A stretch of DNA of 64,000 bases from Rodentolepis nana (GCA_900617975.1 UZAE01000008.1:1-64000); one strand, 5' to 3'; numbered from the stretch's first letter, positions 47,890 through 59,343 are shown. The notes: generated from the sequence alone by a model not told the origin. A program made the numbers and translations.

Positions 47890-50691
47890 CTAGAGGGAAG
47901 TCAAACTCAAGATAAAGTATACCGTCTCTTCAGTCTCGTTTTCTAGACACCAAATTCTGCCGACTATTAAATACTACGTTTGAAATTGAAGCTAAACTAG
48001 ATTATGGAATGAATTTCAACATAAATAAGTCCACATAGCTTAACTTTATTCATTTAACTAAGGTCAATCTGGGAAGCAAAACTGTCCAAATATAATTATG
48101 AAGATTTCACTTCATAAAACAATAATAGTAATCAATTTAAACGCTTTCATATTGTCAACGTCAAATTTCAAAGCAATAATATTACCGGTCCACCCGTGTA
48201 GTATAATTAGCTAAGGAATTATGGGTCAAAAAAGACCGACACTAAGTAGCCAATGTGATTGACTTAAACAATAATTTTACAATACCCACTTTCTGGCTTG
48301 CACTTGGAATTCAGAACTCTTTCAGACAAGATGCTCGCAGTCTACGTTCCCTCCCCCCCCCCCATCAAAAAAACTGTAACTTATACGGCGGTTGTTTCCG
48401 CTCATTTTGTCAATGGGGTGTCAAGCCTTGAAAAAAAACGTTGCTGGCAGAAACGAGGCAATACACATATTCGCGGAACACTCGCGCCAGGTAAACGTGG
48501 CATGAGACATGATGCTGGCTTCCTAAATGCTACTCAAACAAGTTTTCGTGAGCTGGCATTATCCTGCCAGTGGGGCTCCTAGATTCGTTTATTCCATTAA
48601 GTTCTCTATCGAAAGACTCTTGATTATTTATTTATTCCCCAGTAAGACCTTCATCTGACGTTCTTTTTCTTATAGATATGGATTTAGTTTGCTATTGATT
48701 CTGTAAGGCAATCATCACTCTTAAATGGGGTTTAATTTTATATATATAAAAAAAATAAAATAGCACCTAAGTTAATGTTTGTTTCAGAGCATTAACCAAA
48801 GACGATTTTTTACAGTATATTAATAGTAAATGAAAATGAGATTTGAACTACTTGTAAAAATGACTAATAAATTTGAGCGCATAAATTAAGGATGGCTTTG
48901 GAAGTACTCTGAACATTCATCGACCTCATTGAAGAAGACCAGAAGAGTAATGATGAGCATACCTGTTCAGTGACAGCGTACTGGTAGGTCTTGGTTTCTG
49001 TTAAACTAGTCCTGAATGTCGTCGGTATCACCTCTATGAAGTACTGGTACATAAGTGTGGCTAAAAGAACGACAGCAGAAGCTAATTGCAGGTTAAATGT
49101 ATTTAAGGAAGCATAACATTTTAAAGGCCACTCTCCGCACACAAGAAAATAAGCAGTTACAGATGCTATATCACGTTGTGCATTAACGCGCAACCTACTT
49201 TTCAATAATTAAATTGATCGTTCGTACTTTTCTAGAATGAAATTAGAGAGCGTTTGCAATATTGAACAAGTATCTGTCTCGAATGAAGAAAATCAAGTTG
49301 AAAACAAATTGATAAAGGCAGAAGGAAAGCTTCAATGTTCCCCTCATTGCTATGTCTCGTCGATTTTCGATACTGACTCTACCTTTGGGTTTTTCGTGGT
49401 GTAGACATCTATGAAATAAACATGTAGACTGTGAGATGTGTCAGCAGTGCGCAATCCTCCACCATTCAACTAAGCCTCTACACTTGTAGACAGTTGCGAT
49501 TAATATTTCTCCAAGCTGGCCTATGTGCTATTGCATTTAAAGATATAACTAAATAATTCAGTCAGCCAAGACAATCACAGTATCTCCGGGTAGTCACTTA
49601 CGATCATTATAAATGATCTCCTCGGCATCAAGAGGATGAATAAAATTGGGAAGAGGCGAACCGAAGGACAAATGATGAATGCGATGGGAAAAGTTTCTTA
49701 CTGAAAGTAATGCGAACGACCGTTAATAAAAAATGCTTAAATCCTCAGAAGTTCTGCAACTGCATCTAAAAGACCAATTTACCTCCATTAGAGCTCAAGG
49801 GAGCAATATGAATGTGCACATTCGAATTCAGTTTCAGAGGTCTGTAGAGGAAATAAATTTAACAAATCCGAGATATATAAATCCGCATATATAAATACAA
49901 AACATACTTCCCAGTAGTGATGTGCAAATTTCCCGGTGATTTCCTAGCCATAAATGTTCCAACGAAGCGACAGGCATCAGCTTTACTTTCAGAGACTTCA
50001 TCTTCGCGATAATGGTGAATTGGTTGAAGGTCAAATTCTTCGTTGTCTATCTGAGAGCTCCAAAAGTATTGATACAAAGTATGATGCTGTTCTCGAAGAA
50101 AGTTCATTTGTTCTCGTCTTGCCTGAAATAGTAAAGTCAGATAAAAGGGTAAAAAATTAGAATAAAAATTTAGCTGTGATTACGTTGAATCTTTTTTTTC
50201 TTTCAGGGGCTAGCTCAAATTTGCTATTAATAACTTTCAAATGACTAGTAGACCCGAGACCATTGCCATTTAGATCGACAACATCAATTGATACTTCTAT
50301 TTTCAAAAATGTAATAAAATGTAGACACAAACAAACCCGAACACTTCATTGCGACTGTCATATCAATATTAATTGGCAGTTCCCTAGAGATAATGAAAAA
50401 ACCATTCACCCTACCCTTCAATCGAATCATCAACTAAATAATGAAAATTAACTTCCGGATTGGTAAATCGATTGAGCTCGGCGATTATAAGCATGAAAAT
50501 AATCAGAAAAGTAATAATTGAAGCTAAAATTTAGAGAATTAATGTTTATTTATACCTCCACCACCGCTACTTGTATAGTTGATACATTCCTGAGGTAATT
50601 TTTCAAAAGTATCGATCTTCCTTATTTTCTCAACAAACGTGTCCGAGTCGTGTTTTTCTTTGTTATAAATAGTTCGATGTCTAACCTCCAT
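47581..50691 (-). CDS. ERGIC2: ERGIC2, ER-Golgi intermediate compartment protein 2, 9 exons
   Basis: Two-pass membrane protein that cycles in COPII/COPI vesicles as part of the ERGIC2-ERGIC3 cargo receptor. Exons (minus): 50556-50691, 50415-50523, 50337-50383, 50184-50296, 49908-50122, 49783-49841, 49602-49700, 48963-49060, 47581-47889; all phases agree, giving 394 aa (human 377). Family signatures in order: DTFEKLPQECIN; first membrane span ASIITFLIIFMLIIAEL (aa 46-62); INIDMTVAMKC; ADACRFVGTFMARKSPGNLH; NFSHRIHHLSFG; MYQYFIEVIPTTF; GVPGIFFRYD; second span LLLRLSAIVGGVFATGNLIC. The start is the ATG nearest the conserved block; another ATG lies 69 nt upstream in frame (50760). Same direction as the bZIP gene; converges on the AKNA-like gene. 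Identity is very secure. Confidence 0.95.
48963..49060 (-). CDS. ERGIC2: ERGIC2 exon 8
   Basis: TLMYQYFIEVIPTTFRTSLT then ETKTYQYAVTEQ, matching MFQYFITVVPTK...HQFSVTE. Acceptor TTCTTTTAG, donor GTATGC. Confidence 0.95.
49602..49700 (-). CDS. ERGIC2: ERGIC2 exon 7
   Basis: RNFSHRIHHLSFGSPLPNFI then HPLDAEEIIYND, the invariant NFSHxIxxLSFG motif. Acceptor ACTTTCAG, donor GTAAGT. Confidence 0.95.
49783..49841 (-). CDS. ERGIC2: ERGIC2 exon 6
   Basis: PLKLNSNVHIHIAPLSSNG between CCTCTACAG and GTAAAT. Confidence 0.85.
49908..50122 (-). CDS. ERGIC2: ERGIC2 exon 5
   Basis: ARREQMNFLREQHHTLYQYF to ADACRFVGTFMARKSPGNLH, the DACRxxG...NxHIT lumenal core of the ERGIC family. Donor GTATGT. Confidence 0.93.
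50184..50296 (-). CDS. ERGIC2: ERGIC2 exon 4
   Basis: VSIDVVDLNGNGLGSTSHLK to FELAPERKKRFN, matching human VGADVLDLAET...FDLSPQQKEW. Follows a 40-nt intron (50297-50336). Donor GTAATC. Confidence 0.88.
50337..50383 (-). CDS. ERGIC2: ERGIC2 exon 3 (47 nt)
   Basis: ELPINIDMTVAMKCS, the conserved lumenal INxDxTxxMxC strand. The preceding intron is only 31 nt (50384-50414), an exceptionally short spliceosomal intron. Donor GTTTGT. Confidence 0.85.
50415..50523 (-). CDS. ERGIC2: ERGIC2 exon 2, first membrane span
   Basis: SIITFLIIFMLIIAELNRFT, then NPEVNFHYLVDDSIE facing the lumen. Acceptor AAATTTTAG, donor GTAGGG. Confidence 0.9.
50556..50691 (-). CDS. ERGIC2: ERGIC2 exon 1
   Basis: MEVRHRTIYNKEKHDSDTFV start, KIRKIDTFEKLPQECINY, then SSGGG before GTATAA. 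Cytosolic N-terminus. The alternative ATG at 50760 would add 23 residues. Confidence 0.85.
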
Positions 50692-53136
50692 TGAAAAAAG
50701 CTTAAGTGAACGAACCAAGCAACGTTCGGGAGAAGCCTTGACTTTCAACTTAGGTATCAATTACGACGGTAGAATAAACAAAATTATGCTAAACATTCAG
50801 AAAAATGCCAAAATGCATAAAATGCAATAAATAAATTAAAATTTGATTACCATTAATGAATTTTCATAGTAAGACGTGAATGCAGATGAATTTTAAAGTT
50901 TTTTACAATGTCTAGGAAGGATATATAAACTCGTATTTCTAAGCCGAAATTTAAGTTTATTTTGCATTTGTCTAACTTAAGCCTTATCAAATTTGCTATG
51001 CTTTGATATATATGCTTAACTAAGAACACGAGTTGTAACTTATTTGCAGACAGACAAAATTCCTTATCATAAAGTAATTTCGTCCAAACACTTTTCTTTT
51101 AGGTAATTTTTCGTTAAAATTTATAACTTACACATCTGAACCGTTTGAAATGTTAGATCTTCTTTGAAAATAAACGTTTTTTGGATTTATATTTAGTTGA
51201 CCTATTTGCTTAAAGTCATAATTTATAATATAGTTTACATCATACTTAAGACAATTTTTCATAATTCCAGTATTTTTTTTCCACTAACAGATACGTACTT
51301 AGAGAGAAAACACTTTGACAACTAAATGAATCGTAGGTTGTATTTTAAAATAGACTTCGCTACAGCAAATCGATCATATCCGGGATTATTATCACTTCAT
51401 CGTAATAATATGGTAATTGCAATTCTGATGCTCTCAGTGTCACTTTATTGGCTTTCAACATTAACTTGTGTCGAGCTCGTTTAAATTAACTTTCACAACC
51501 AAGGCTAAATATTTCCAGATAAGTGGTTTCATCTATTCTAAATAGGCAGGTGAAATTTCGCATTAGTTATTTAATTGATTACGATATCTTCATAAGTGGA
51601 AATTTCACATCGCAGTCTTAAAATATCAAACTGTTATTTATTTTTGTGGCTTATGTTGTTTATTAATAGCAAATGGTTAGAATAATGGCTATCAGTCAAT
51701 ATTTCGAAATTTCTCCTTTTTACTCAACTCCATATAATTTTAGGCAACTGAGTCAATTTTTACCTTCTTCCTCCAGCATGTAAAGAACATGTTAACCTCA
51801 TAAAAGCTGGTACTATCATGACTTCAATAAATATTAAAAAACAAGCTGAATTGTATAAACTAACATTCCTAACTAATCAATCAATTGATACGTATTGTAC
51901 ATTTGGAACAAAAGTCTTAAACAGGTTTTGAAATTTGACTATCGGTACCTGTAGTAGAGAACTATGTGATACTTTGGTAACGTACAATCCGTAACTTAAC
52001 ATTTTCGAAATTAATGCCGCACAAATAAATTTTGAACTTGCTCAGATAAACTAAGGTTGCTAAATAAATATTTTTTCAGGCGCTACAATAAAAAATCTTT
52101 CGCATTTCCGAAAGCCTTATTAATGGGTAGAGCAAGTTCCACACCCACTCTTGGAATGGGAACTGATTAATTTACATCTTGAAGAAAGACTCCCTGTATT
52201 TCCTCAATTGCTATTTAGTTCCATCGATTAACATCTTTATGTTGCTTCAACTCATCTCTCCACCTATCTTCTTTAGGCGAATTTATCCTATTCCCCATTT
52301 CCAGTAACTGTCCGGCTTTGTTTCAAAGTGTTTCGGCACACACATCCTCAAGCGTACCTAAGCCCATATGTGACTCATGCTAACTATCTTTGTATTTTCT
52401 CTTGTAAATGCATGCACACAGGCTTCTCGTAAGACTCCTTCTCCCCTATTTGCTCACTCTTCCATCTCTATTGCACTCACTCGTTTCCTCCTCGAAATTT
52501 ACTGAAAGCACTTTGCCCTACGCAACACCCTGTGTTCCACTTTTTTAAATTTTTGTTTGCTCTTGTTATAACTGCTAACTATTAGTCATAACTCCGCAAC
52601 TTGATCAACTAGGCTCTTATTGGCAAACTCCTGAGATCTCTAACCACTGACGCGAACAAACCCCAAATTATCAGAGTTTAAAACAGTTGAACCTACAATT
52701 TATTCAAATAGAGTACAAACTCTCGTTCAACAGCCTCATAAAATACTAGATCAAATTATACTTAATTACATAAATTACGCAAAGATGAACTACAAATTAC
52801 CTACAAAGTGAGATGTCGTAGTTTTGAAGCTTTCAGATCTATACTCAGTGATTTGAATGAATATTTCACATAATTAGAATCATCGGTTTGACCATATGAT
52901 GAACTATCACCTAATTTCATTGCAAAGTTAGCTATAACTTCAAGCTCCTACCAATTGGCGTTTCTGTTTAGTATCAATGTTGGAAAAATCAGACTTCTTG
53001 TTATAGTCTTTTACGCTTTTTAGAAGGAAGCTAATTTTAACCTATGTCTTCGCTTACCTAAAATTGGCAACTACTGTCACTTCCATTCAGCGGCCCTCAA
53101 GCCTAAACGCTATCCATCATTTCATTCAAAGTGACT
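50692..53136. other. Intergenic, upstream of ERGIC2
   Basis: AT-rich, no coding exon, RNA gene or repeat recognised. The ERGIC2 promoter should lie at its left end. Confidence 0.6.
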
Positions 53137-53469
53137 CTAGATCACATTTGGGAGCTCATGAAAACACATGTTGCTAGGATCGATATGTACGTAATGGCAA
53201 TGGCCGGTGATCTCTTCAAATTTTTTCCTCAAGGGATTTTCAGACCGTTTCGTGGCGAAGATCTTACCATTTTCCGGACAGAAACCAGAGATCGATAAGC
53301 AAAGACAGAAATCGAAGTGACACCACAATTTATTTGTACAGATAAATTTTCCAAAAAAGCAACTCTCTTGGCACTTGCAAACATCCCGTCCTACACTCAA
53401 TAATGAGAGATACGGAAGAAGAGAAGGAGAAATAGGACAGACGCAATGTGTTGATTGAATAAACACCAA
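53137..53469 (-). CDS. Hypothetical cysteine-rich open frame, 110 codons
   Basis: MVFIQSTHCVCPISPSLLPY start; Cys-rich middle DVCKCQESCFFGKFICTN and CHFDFCLCLSISGFC; about a dozen Cys in all. No family recognised. It overlaps where the bZIP gene's 3' UTR should end, so it may be chance or a further exon. Doubtful. Confidence 0.2.
   Translation of the reverse strand: MVFIQSTHCVCPISPSLLPYLSLLSVGRDVCKCQESCFFGKFICTNKLWCHFDFCLCLSISGFCPENGKIFATKRSENPLRKKFEEITGHCHYVHIDPSNMCFHELPNVI
53329..53334 (-). promoter_or_regulatory. Candidate polyadenylation signal of the bZIP gene
   Basis: Nearest minus-strand AATAAA after the bZIP stop, 871 nt downstream; would give a long AT-rich 3' UTR. Confidence 0.4.
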
Positions 53470-54204
53470 ACCACTCCTCCCTCAATGGCAGGTGTTATTG
53501 CACTGTCTTCCTCAGATAGTATTGGCATCAACGGTTAGAGAATTGTCGGCGCTACACAGCTGATACACAACTTGGACACGGCTATTTGTGTATGCGTATA
53601 CATATTCAAAGTAGAAAACTGGGAATTGTTTGTAGAAAAGTGTGAGAGAGCAAAACCGTCCATGCTGCGATAAGCTGCTAGGTTCACCGACTCAAGTAAT
53701 GAGAACCCAGGAAGATAGGAGAAAGGGTAGGGGACTTGTAATAAGTGAGCATATTTGTTTGTGCATAACTTGTAAATAACCGGGTGAGGTGGAATTCAAG
53801 TTACAGTCGATTGGAATTCACGCAGATTCGTATGCGCTAGTGATTTAAAAGTATCGTATTGCACTGTTTTTGTGAGAAAACATAGAATGTGAGTGATAAA
53901 GATACTACTGTTTTCGATATGTAAGTAGCGTGCAAATAGGAGTGTGTCAGAAAACCGGTAAGTAGCAAGAGAAAGTGGTATGTGCGAAGAAACCAAAATA
54001 CATTAGTAATAATAATATAAAGAAACCAAGTTGTAATAAAACAAAGTTAATAATAACAGGAAGGAGGAGGTTGAGAGATAGAATAGGAGTATTCCAGTGT
54101 GCAAAATTGAGAGATACTTTTTGCATTCGGAGTTTGCAAACGACATTTAAATGCATACCAATTTGTTCTAGAACTAAAAAGAAAATACGGATCGGCTCCA
54201 CAAA

Positions 54205-54936
54205 TTATAAAGACGAGCTAAGTGTGCTCGTTTTGTCAGCATCATTGGGTGTCGGTGTGTTTAGTCGAGAAGGTGGTGAATCGGTATCATTCTCAGCCTT
54301 CCATTCTGCGTCTTGACTTTCTGTGAGCATCTGCGGTTCATCCCCATTCCAGAAACCAGGTCCGGTACTTGGTTCAGTCTTTAACACGAGGGATGTCGTG
54401 TTTGGAGTCATGTGCTCCGGGAGAGGTACAAATTGTGACACCGGGGGAAGTTGGTTCATAGAATGAGGAAAACGATTTCCGTTCCAGGATTCCATGTTGG
54501 ATGCCGGGGCTCCCGGGACAGTGCTGGAATTATCTCCCGTCGTCAACGTGCCATAGCTGTCTCCCTCCTGATGGCGGTTATAAAAATTGACCTCAGATTG
54601 ATCGAGCACTCCCGAAAACTGCATTCCATCAACATCCATTGAAATGAGACCTCCAGCGTTGGCAGATGTCAGATAACTCTCAGGACTGTCAGTTAAGCAT
54701 GTTGGCATTTGGAAACGATAATCCGGACAATGTGTTCTGATGATATCGACATACTGCCGGCAGGTGGTTCGCCATAAATTAATCTGCCGAAGGAGTTTAT
54801 CTACCTCTTCCTTCAATTGTGCAACTTGAGCTTGTAGTTCATTAGTGCGATGCATCTTGCGTTCACGACATTTCTGCGCCGATTTACGATTCCTTTCCCT
54901 GCGTTTCATTCTTCGCTCGGCTTCTTCTTGGTCGAC
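54205..54936 (-). CDS. bZIP gene exon 2, DNA-binding and zipper region
   Basis: Begins VDQEEAERRMKRRERNRKSA after CTTTGAAG. Carries the whole basic region and zipper, then a long Ser/Pro/Asn-rich tail to STLSSSL-stop. Confidence 0.95.
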   Translation of the reverse strand, partial: VDQEEAERRMKRRERNRKSAQKCRERKMHRTNELQAQVAQLKEEVDKLLRQINLWRTTCRQYVDIIRTHCPDYRFQMPTCLTDSPESYLTSANAGGLISMDVDGMQFSGVLDQSEVNFYNRHQEGDSYGTLTTGDNSSTVPGAPASNMESWNGNRFPHSMNQLPPVSQFVPLPEHMTPNTTSLVLKTEPSTGPGFWNGDEPQMLTESQDAEWKAENDTDSPPSRLNTPTPNDADKTSTLSSSL

Positions 54937-57071
54937 CTTCAAAGAAAGGTAGAATTATGAGTAGTATGGGTAGCAATCTGTTCAACATCAAGAGCGAACT
55001 CAAATTATAATTACGACGGCGTCTCTTCGTCTTAAGCTATCGCGCAGCAATAGAGAGATTTATGATGAAAACAATTAAATAAAAAGGGCTGGTACAAGAT
55101 ACTCATCTCTCTCCCTATCTACCACTCTTTCTAGTCTTCTCCATTTTTATAGCAACTAATGGTTCAAATTATTCATAGGGCAGCGGTTTTATGCTCGGAC
55201 CGATCATCATCCCATGTGGTGGATTGCAAGTTCGCACACCGCAGAAAGTTGATGTTATCTCGACGCAATATATATGGATGGACCAAGGGAAGGGGGAGGG
55301 GGGGAGGTAGCTATGATTGTGGCAGTAGTTCTGGAAGGGAAGAGGGGTGATAAGCAGCTCGGACCATCTTTGATATATAAAACGACGACCACACATTTTA
55401 TCACTATGTCCGCAATATTCCATACGGGGACTCTGCACACACACACACACACACACACATACAAATCACGATGTAATCAAAGACATTATCAAAAGAACGA
55501 GCAAGAGCAGACTCACTCCCCTCTCCAGTTCCTGTTGACCAATGGCCGTGAGGGTACGGCGTCACTTGCATCGCGTGCTCATACTGTATTCCACGGCACG
55601 CAATCTTCCACTCTTACTTTTAACTCCCATTCCCCCTCTTGTCCCTTTAAATTTATACCCTATTGTGCTTCATCCCTCCACCTAAAGCTTCGAGAGCTTG
55701 GGAAAAAACCAGCGATCCTTTCCCCAAACAACCTGTTGATTTTGAAAATCGTATAAAAAGAGAAGTCTATCAATCGAAAATGAATAGTCACCGAACCTAC
55801 CTAATCACCTTAATAACACACAAGTCAGTGTTTGTGCTCTAACTTTGATTAAAAGTATGGAAGTGTGGACTATAGTGACATAATCACTGGTTAAAAAGAA
55901 GGTCAAATTTAGTGACCTCGTTGAGTTAATTTAAACAAGCTTAAACCCGCGAGATTTGTTTATATTTTGCTATAATCGAAAATCGTTTAAACTTATTACC
56001 CAAATATATCAGGTTACATAAAAACTTATTTACTTCAACATAGAACTTTTGATACCAAATTGATTTACATGATAATTACCATCAGTAACAACCTTTAAAA
56101 TATCCCAATTTTACCGCTAAATAAAACCAGATAAGAGGCAATCACGTGGTACAAATTAATTATGTAATACTAATACGCACTTGTTCGTTTTTGAGGTTTC
56201 TTCGACCAGTGGCCAGTGTAGGAGCTGGCTTCCTCTGTCTCCTTGTTTGAGAGACGAGAGAATTCGCACCGACACCTCCAGATGTGGTCATGGAAAGAGC
56301 GCCGGTTGAGGGAAGTGAACTAGCTCCTCTTGTCGAACTCGCTGTAGTTTCTCCATCTGACGAGTGGACACTTTGAGGAGGTGACACCGTGGCAATTGTA
56401 GTTCCTCTAATTGGTAATCCACCATTCGTTATGACGTGAGCTTTATCTTCCCTACTGGGATTACTTCCATACCGATAAGAATTGAATTGCGCGTCTGGGG
56501 CCAGGTGATGGAACGCAGATGTCGATTTTGCATGATAGAGATCTGGATGACCGTCTGCATAGTCCATATGAGTTATTGAATTTGGAGGAGGATTATTCAA
56601 GTATGCTGGGCGAGGCCCACTGTAGGTAGCATTTCTTTTAAGGGTATAGGAAGAGGGTGGATATTGCTGATGATGATCATCATATCCTTGGAACGCAGTG
56701 GAGGTTGGAGCCGTAAAATTCTTCCCATTTTGATTGGTAATGACAGTTGTAGTTGATGTTGTAGCAACGCAATTCTTGGGCGGATGGGAGAGCAGACTTT
56801 GTGCGGCAGGAAGACTTCCAACATGAGGAGTATTCGGATCACAGTTAAGTTCATTCCAATGTGGAGCATTCATTTGATTGAGAGAAGACCAGGTCGAGTA
56901 TTCAGATTGGCGTGGACGCATACCAGGGCCGCCCTCCAACGGATAACAATCCGGAGTCAGACTTCCAGTAGAATCTCTCTTATTATAGAAAGGCATAGTA
57001 ACACTGGAAGTTGGAGATGTTTTCAACGACGATTGTGCAAATGAGCTGTGGTTGTTAGCCACTGATGACAT
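54205..57071 (-). CDS. Fos/ATF3-class bZIP transcription factor, 2 exons, 540 aa
   Basis: Nuclear sequence-specific factor, probably an AP-1 or ATF-type dimer partner. Exon 1 56181-57071 (297 codons), exon 2 54205-54936 (243 codons and stop), joined NLKNEQ|VDQEEAERR in phase 0. The basic region KRRERNRKSAQKCRERK (aa 308-324) has the bZIP invariant Asn and Arg (N313, R321). The zipper has Leu at 331, 338 and 345. THCPDYRFQMP follows, resembling the HRPxC that ends Fos and ATF3 zippers. The N-terminal 290 residues are Ser/Thr/Pro-rich; the C-terminus ends DSPPSRLNTPTPND with proline-directed phosphorylation-type sites. NRKSAQKCR differs from Fos NKMAAAKCR, so subfamily is open (Fos, ATF3 or BATF-like). 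Sites for such factors lie just upstream of the start. Confidence 0.92.
54937..56180 (-). other. bZIP gene intron, 1.24 kb
   Basis: Contains a (CA)12 microsatellite at 55436-55459 and a G-rich patch near 55285. The plus-strand open frame at 55274-55756 runs through these repeats and is not a gene. Confidence 0.75.
55436..55459. repeat. CA microsatellite
   Basis: (CA)12 inside the bZIP intron. Confidence 0.95.
56181..57071 (-). CDS. bZIP gene exon 1
   Basis: ATG at 57071-57069, MSSVANNHSSFAQSSLKTSP; low-complexity activation-type region with a His/Gln/Tyr-rich patch (YDDHHQQYPPSSYTLK). It ends ATGRRNLKNEQ just before the basic region. Donor GTGCGT. Confidence 0.92.
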
Positions 57072-57081
57072 TTTTTGATCC

Positions 57082-57102
57082 CACTACGTAATCACTACGT
57101 AA
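57082..57102 (-). promoter_or_regulatory. Tandem ATF/PAR-bZIP-type sites
   Basis: Two identical CACTACGTAA units (57082-57091 and 57093-57102; TTACGTAGTG on the gene strand), 11 bp apart, starting 11 bp upstream of the bZIP start codon. TTACGTA is a bZIP half-site pair. Confidence 0.45.
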
Positions 57103-57211
57103 CCTTGACGCGACAACACACAACAGACGATGACGGGACCTTCGCGTGAAAACAACAAATTCTAACTGCTGACTGTGTGTAGACGCTACCAAATACGCAG
57201 CATTTATGAGG

Positions 57212-57218
57212 TGACTCA
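57212..57218 (-). promoter_or_regulatory. AP-1/TRE site TGACTCA
   Basis: Consensus TRE, 141 bp upstream of the bZIP start codon. It is the motif bound by Fos/Jun dimers, so it suggests self-regulation. Confidence 0.45.
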
Positions 57219-57590
57219 TCAAGCGTGCGCTTGTAGAGAGGTGCTGACCGAAGCACAGGTAGACCGATGTGCGTACGTGATACCAATTTCAAGTTGCTTA
57301 TTGGTTTATTAGTGATAGCCAATCAATGTCCGCCTCGTCCGCACGAGAAAACTTAATTCTGATTTTATTACCCGAGCGACCGGGTTGGTGGAGGCAAGTG
57401 CGTGGGTGTGAGAGCCGAAGTGCGATGTGAGTGATTGCTACGCGCCTCCTAGGCTTATAGAAGCCCCAGCCGGCCGGTCGACCATGCGTGTTGTCAAGAT
57501 ATTAACCCGGCAGTAGAGAGAGGCGGATGGGGGGTATTTCGTTGTAGAGAGGAGATTAACGAGACTAACTAGCTTCCTCCCAGTCCTCGG

Positions 57591-57597
57591 TTATATA
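57591..57597 (-). promoter_or_regulatory. Candidate TATA box of the bZIP gene
   Basis: TATATAA on the gene strand about 520 bp upstream of the ATG, followed by a pyrimidine-rich stretch suitable for a start site. Confidence 0.3.
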
Positions 57598-57649
57598 TCT
57601 AAAAATGGAATTCTGGTACACTCAATTTTAACTATCAAGTCGTCTGTTC

Positions 57650-59009
57650 CTTGTGCACTACGAGCTCTAAAAATCGTGCTAGAACTCGTAAAATCCTCGA
57701 CACTTTAAGTTTTATTCCAGTTCAAACAGAGTCCGCCAGATTGGAGATTTAATTAAGTCATAAAATCAAGTAGTTTGAGTTCATATCTATCAACTACTTT
57801 AGCTGTCTATTCCGTAATTGTTAACCGGCCAATTTATCAGTTGTAGGTGGCTTTACTTTCAAGTCTTGTTTAATAAAGCAATTTGATAACAAAATAAGCG
57901 AGATTGGTCGTTACAATCTAAATCTGCGCATTATTCGTGGTCTCTTTTAAAGGTTATTGAAAAAGAGATTGGACGGGATTATGATAGCAATCTTGGTTCG
58001 TGACCTACGTTGGAGACAGCTTTTTCAGAGACGTTTCTAGGCAGAAGGAATGCATGTTATAGCCTCCTGATGAGCAACTCTTGATCTACAACCTCGTTTT
58101 TACCATTTTCTATCACATGTTCACTAACTTTGCCATATAACTTTTCCCTCTTAAAATGTGAAATACTTTGTCTATTATTAGTAAAGAAGACAATGTTTAA
58201 ATAACCATTTAAAGGATGTTAAAAAACTTAGTTTCTTTTAGATACCTTCCATAAAAGGGTGAGATAGAGAAGTTCCCCCCCCTCTCCAGTTTTAATTGAA
58301 GAAGTACTGCTTCAATGCATGATGTATACTTTGGGAGATTGTGGAGTGGAGAGTGGGAAAAGTGAAGCGCATGGAGAAGTGTCAAAAGAGATATGTCTAT
58401 TCGCCTACTCACCAAGCAAGACACAAAAAGAGCGTTGCCAGGGAATACAAAAATATCAATATCTGCTCAATATCGGAAGAGGCAGATATTGCGAAAACTG
58501 ACTTTGCAACATGAGCTGATTTTGTACACTAGGTGTGTGAGAGTGATCCAGTAATTCTGTCATGCTCCTACTGCCTCGAATGCAATTTTAAGTATCTACG
58601 ATTTCGATGTAACGTTGGTTATGTGTAACCAGACTCTTTGTGATGCACTGACCTGAGTAGCATCGACTTCCTTCGTCATTAGGATCCTCGACCGTCTCTG
58701 TAAACAGTCTTACCTGAAACTATATATCAAGAAGCTATGATGGTTGCTCTCGGGATTCTATTGCGGAGTAACTAATGTACTTATGATAAACATCCACACA
58801 TTTTGACGAAATAAATCAAACCATTCCAATAGGTCAGAAATTGTTGGAGTGTCTGTGAAAATATCCCACTTCATGGTCCAAAGGGTTAAGGTATAGTTAT
58901 TTTGGCTTATAAAGATAAATTTTGCAGATGTTATTATCAACCGGTTATGTTAATCAACTTGGCTAACATAATGGAGGCTAATCCTCGAAGAAACCTGGAA
59001 ATCAAGTTT
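57650..59009. other. Intergenic, upstream of the bZIP gene
   Basis: No gene, RNA or repeat recognised. The part nearest 57650 may be distal promoter. Confidence 0.55.
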
Positions 59010-59024
59010 ACTTTGTGGCAGTAA

Positions 59025-59343
59025 GGGAGGTGCGATAGACTTACCTCCACGTGGTACACCCTGGACAACGTATTCTCATACTGCAAAGTCTATTAACCGG
59101 CAGTTGATTTCTCACATCTAATTACCATGACCCCACTGTATGTCATATCCGGTCATTACACAGTACTCACCTTACCTTTTCTCTGCCTTTGTGTCCCTCT
59201 GTCTCATTACATCTGCGAATCCCTCTTCTGCTACCCCTCTCCACTTTTTGTGACTTTGATATTCCTCGTCCTCTGTATGAAGCCCGAGGTCAACTAAATG
59301 GCTAATGATAACTATCAAAACGCCTTCTATTCGAAATAAATAA
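59025..59343 (+). mobile_element. SINE-like repeat, copy 9, with 15-bp target-site duplication
   Basis: GGAGGTGCGATAGACTTACC head with CACGTG kept; tail GAAATAAATAA. Flanked by ACTTTGTGGCAGTAA at 59010-59024 and 59344-59358, a perfect duplication. Confidence 0.93.

Noticed and set aside
55274..55756. Plus-strand 160-codon open frame
   Set aside because: Runs through a (CA)n repeat (His-Thr repeats) inside the bZIP intron; no start context or homology.
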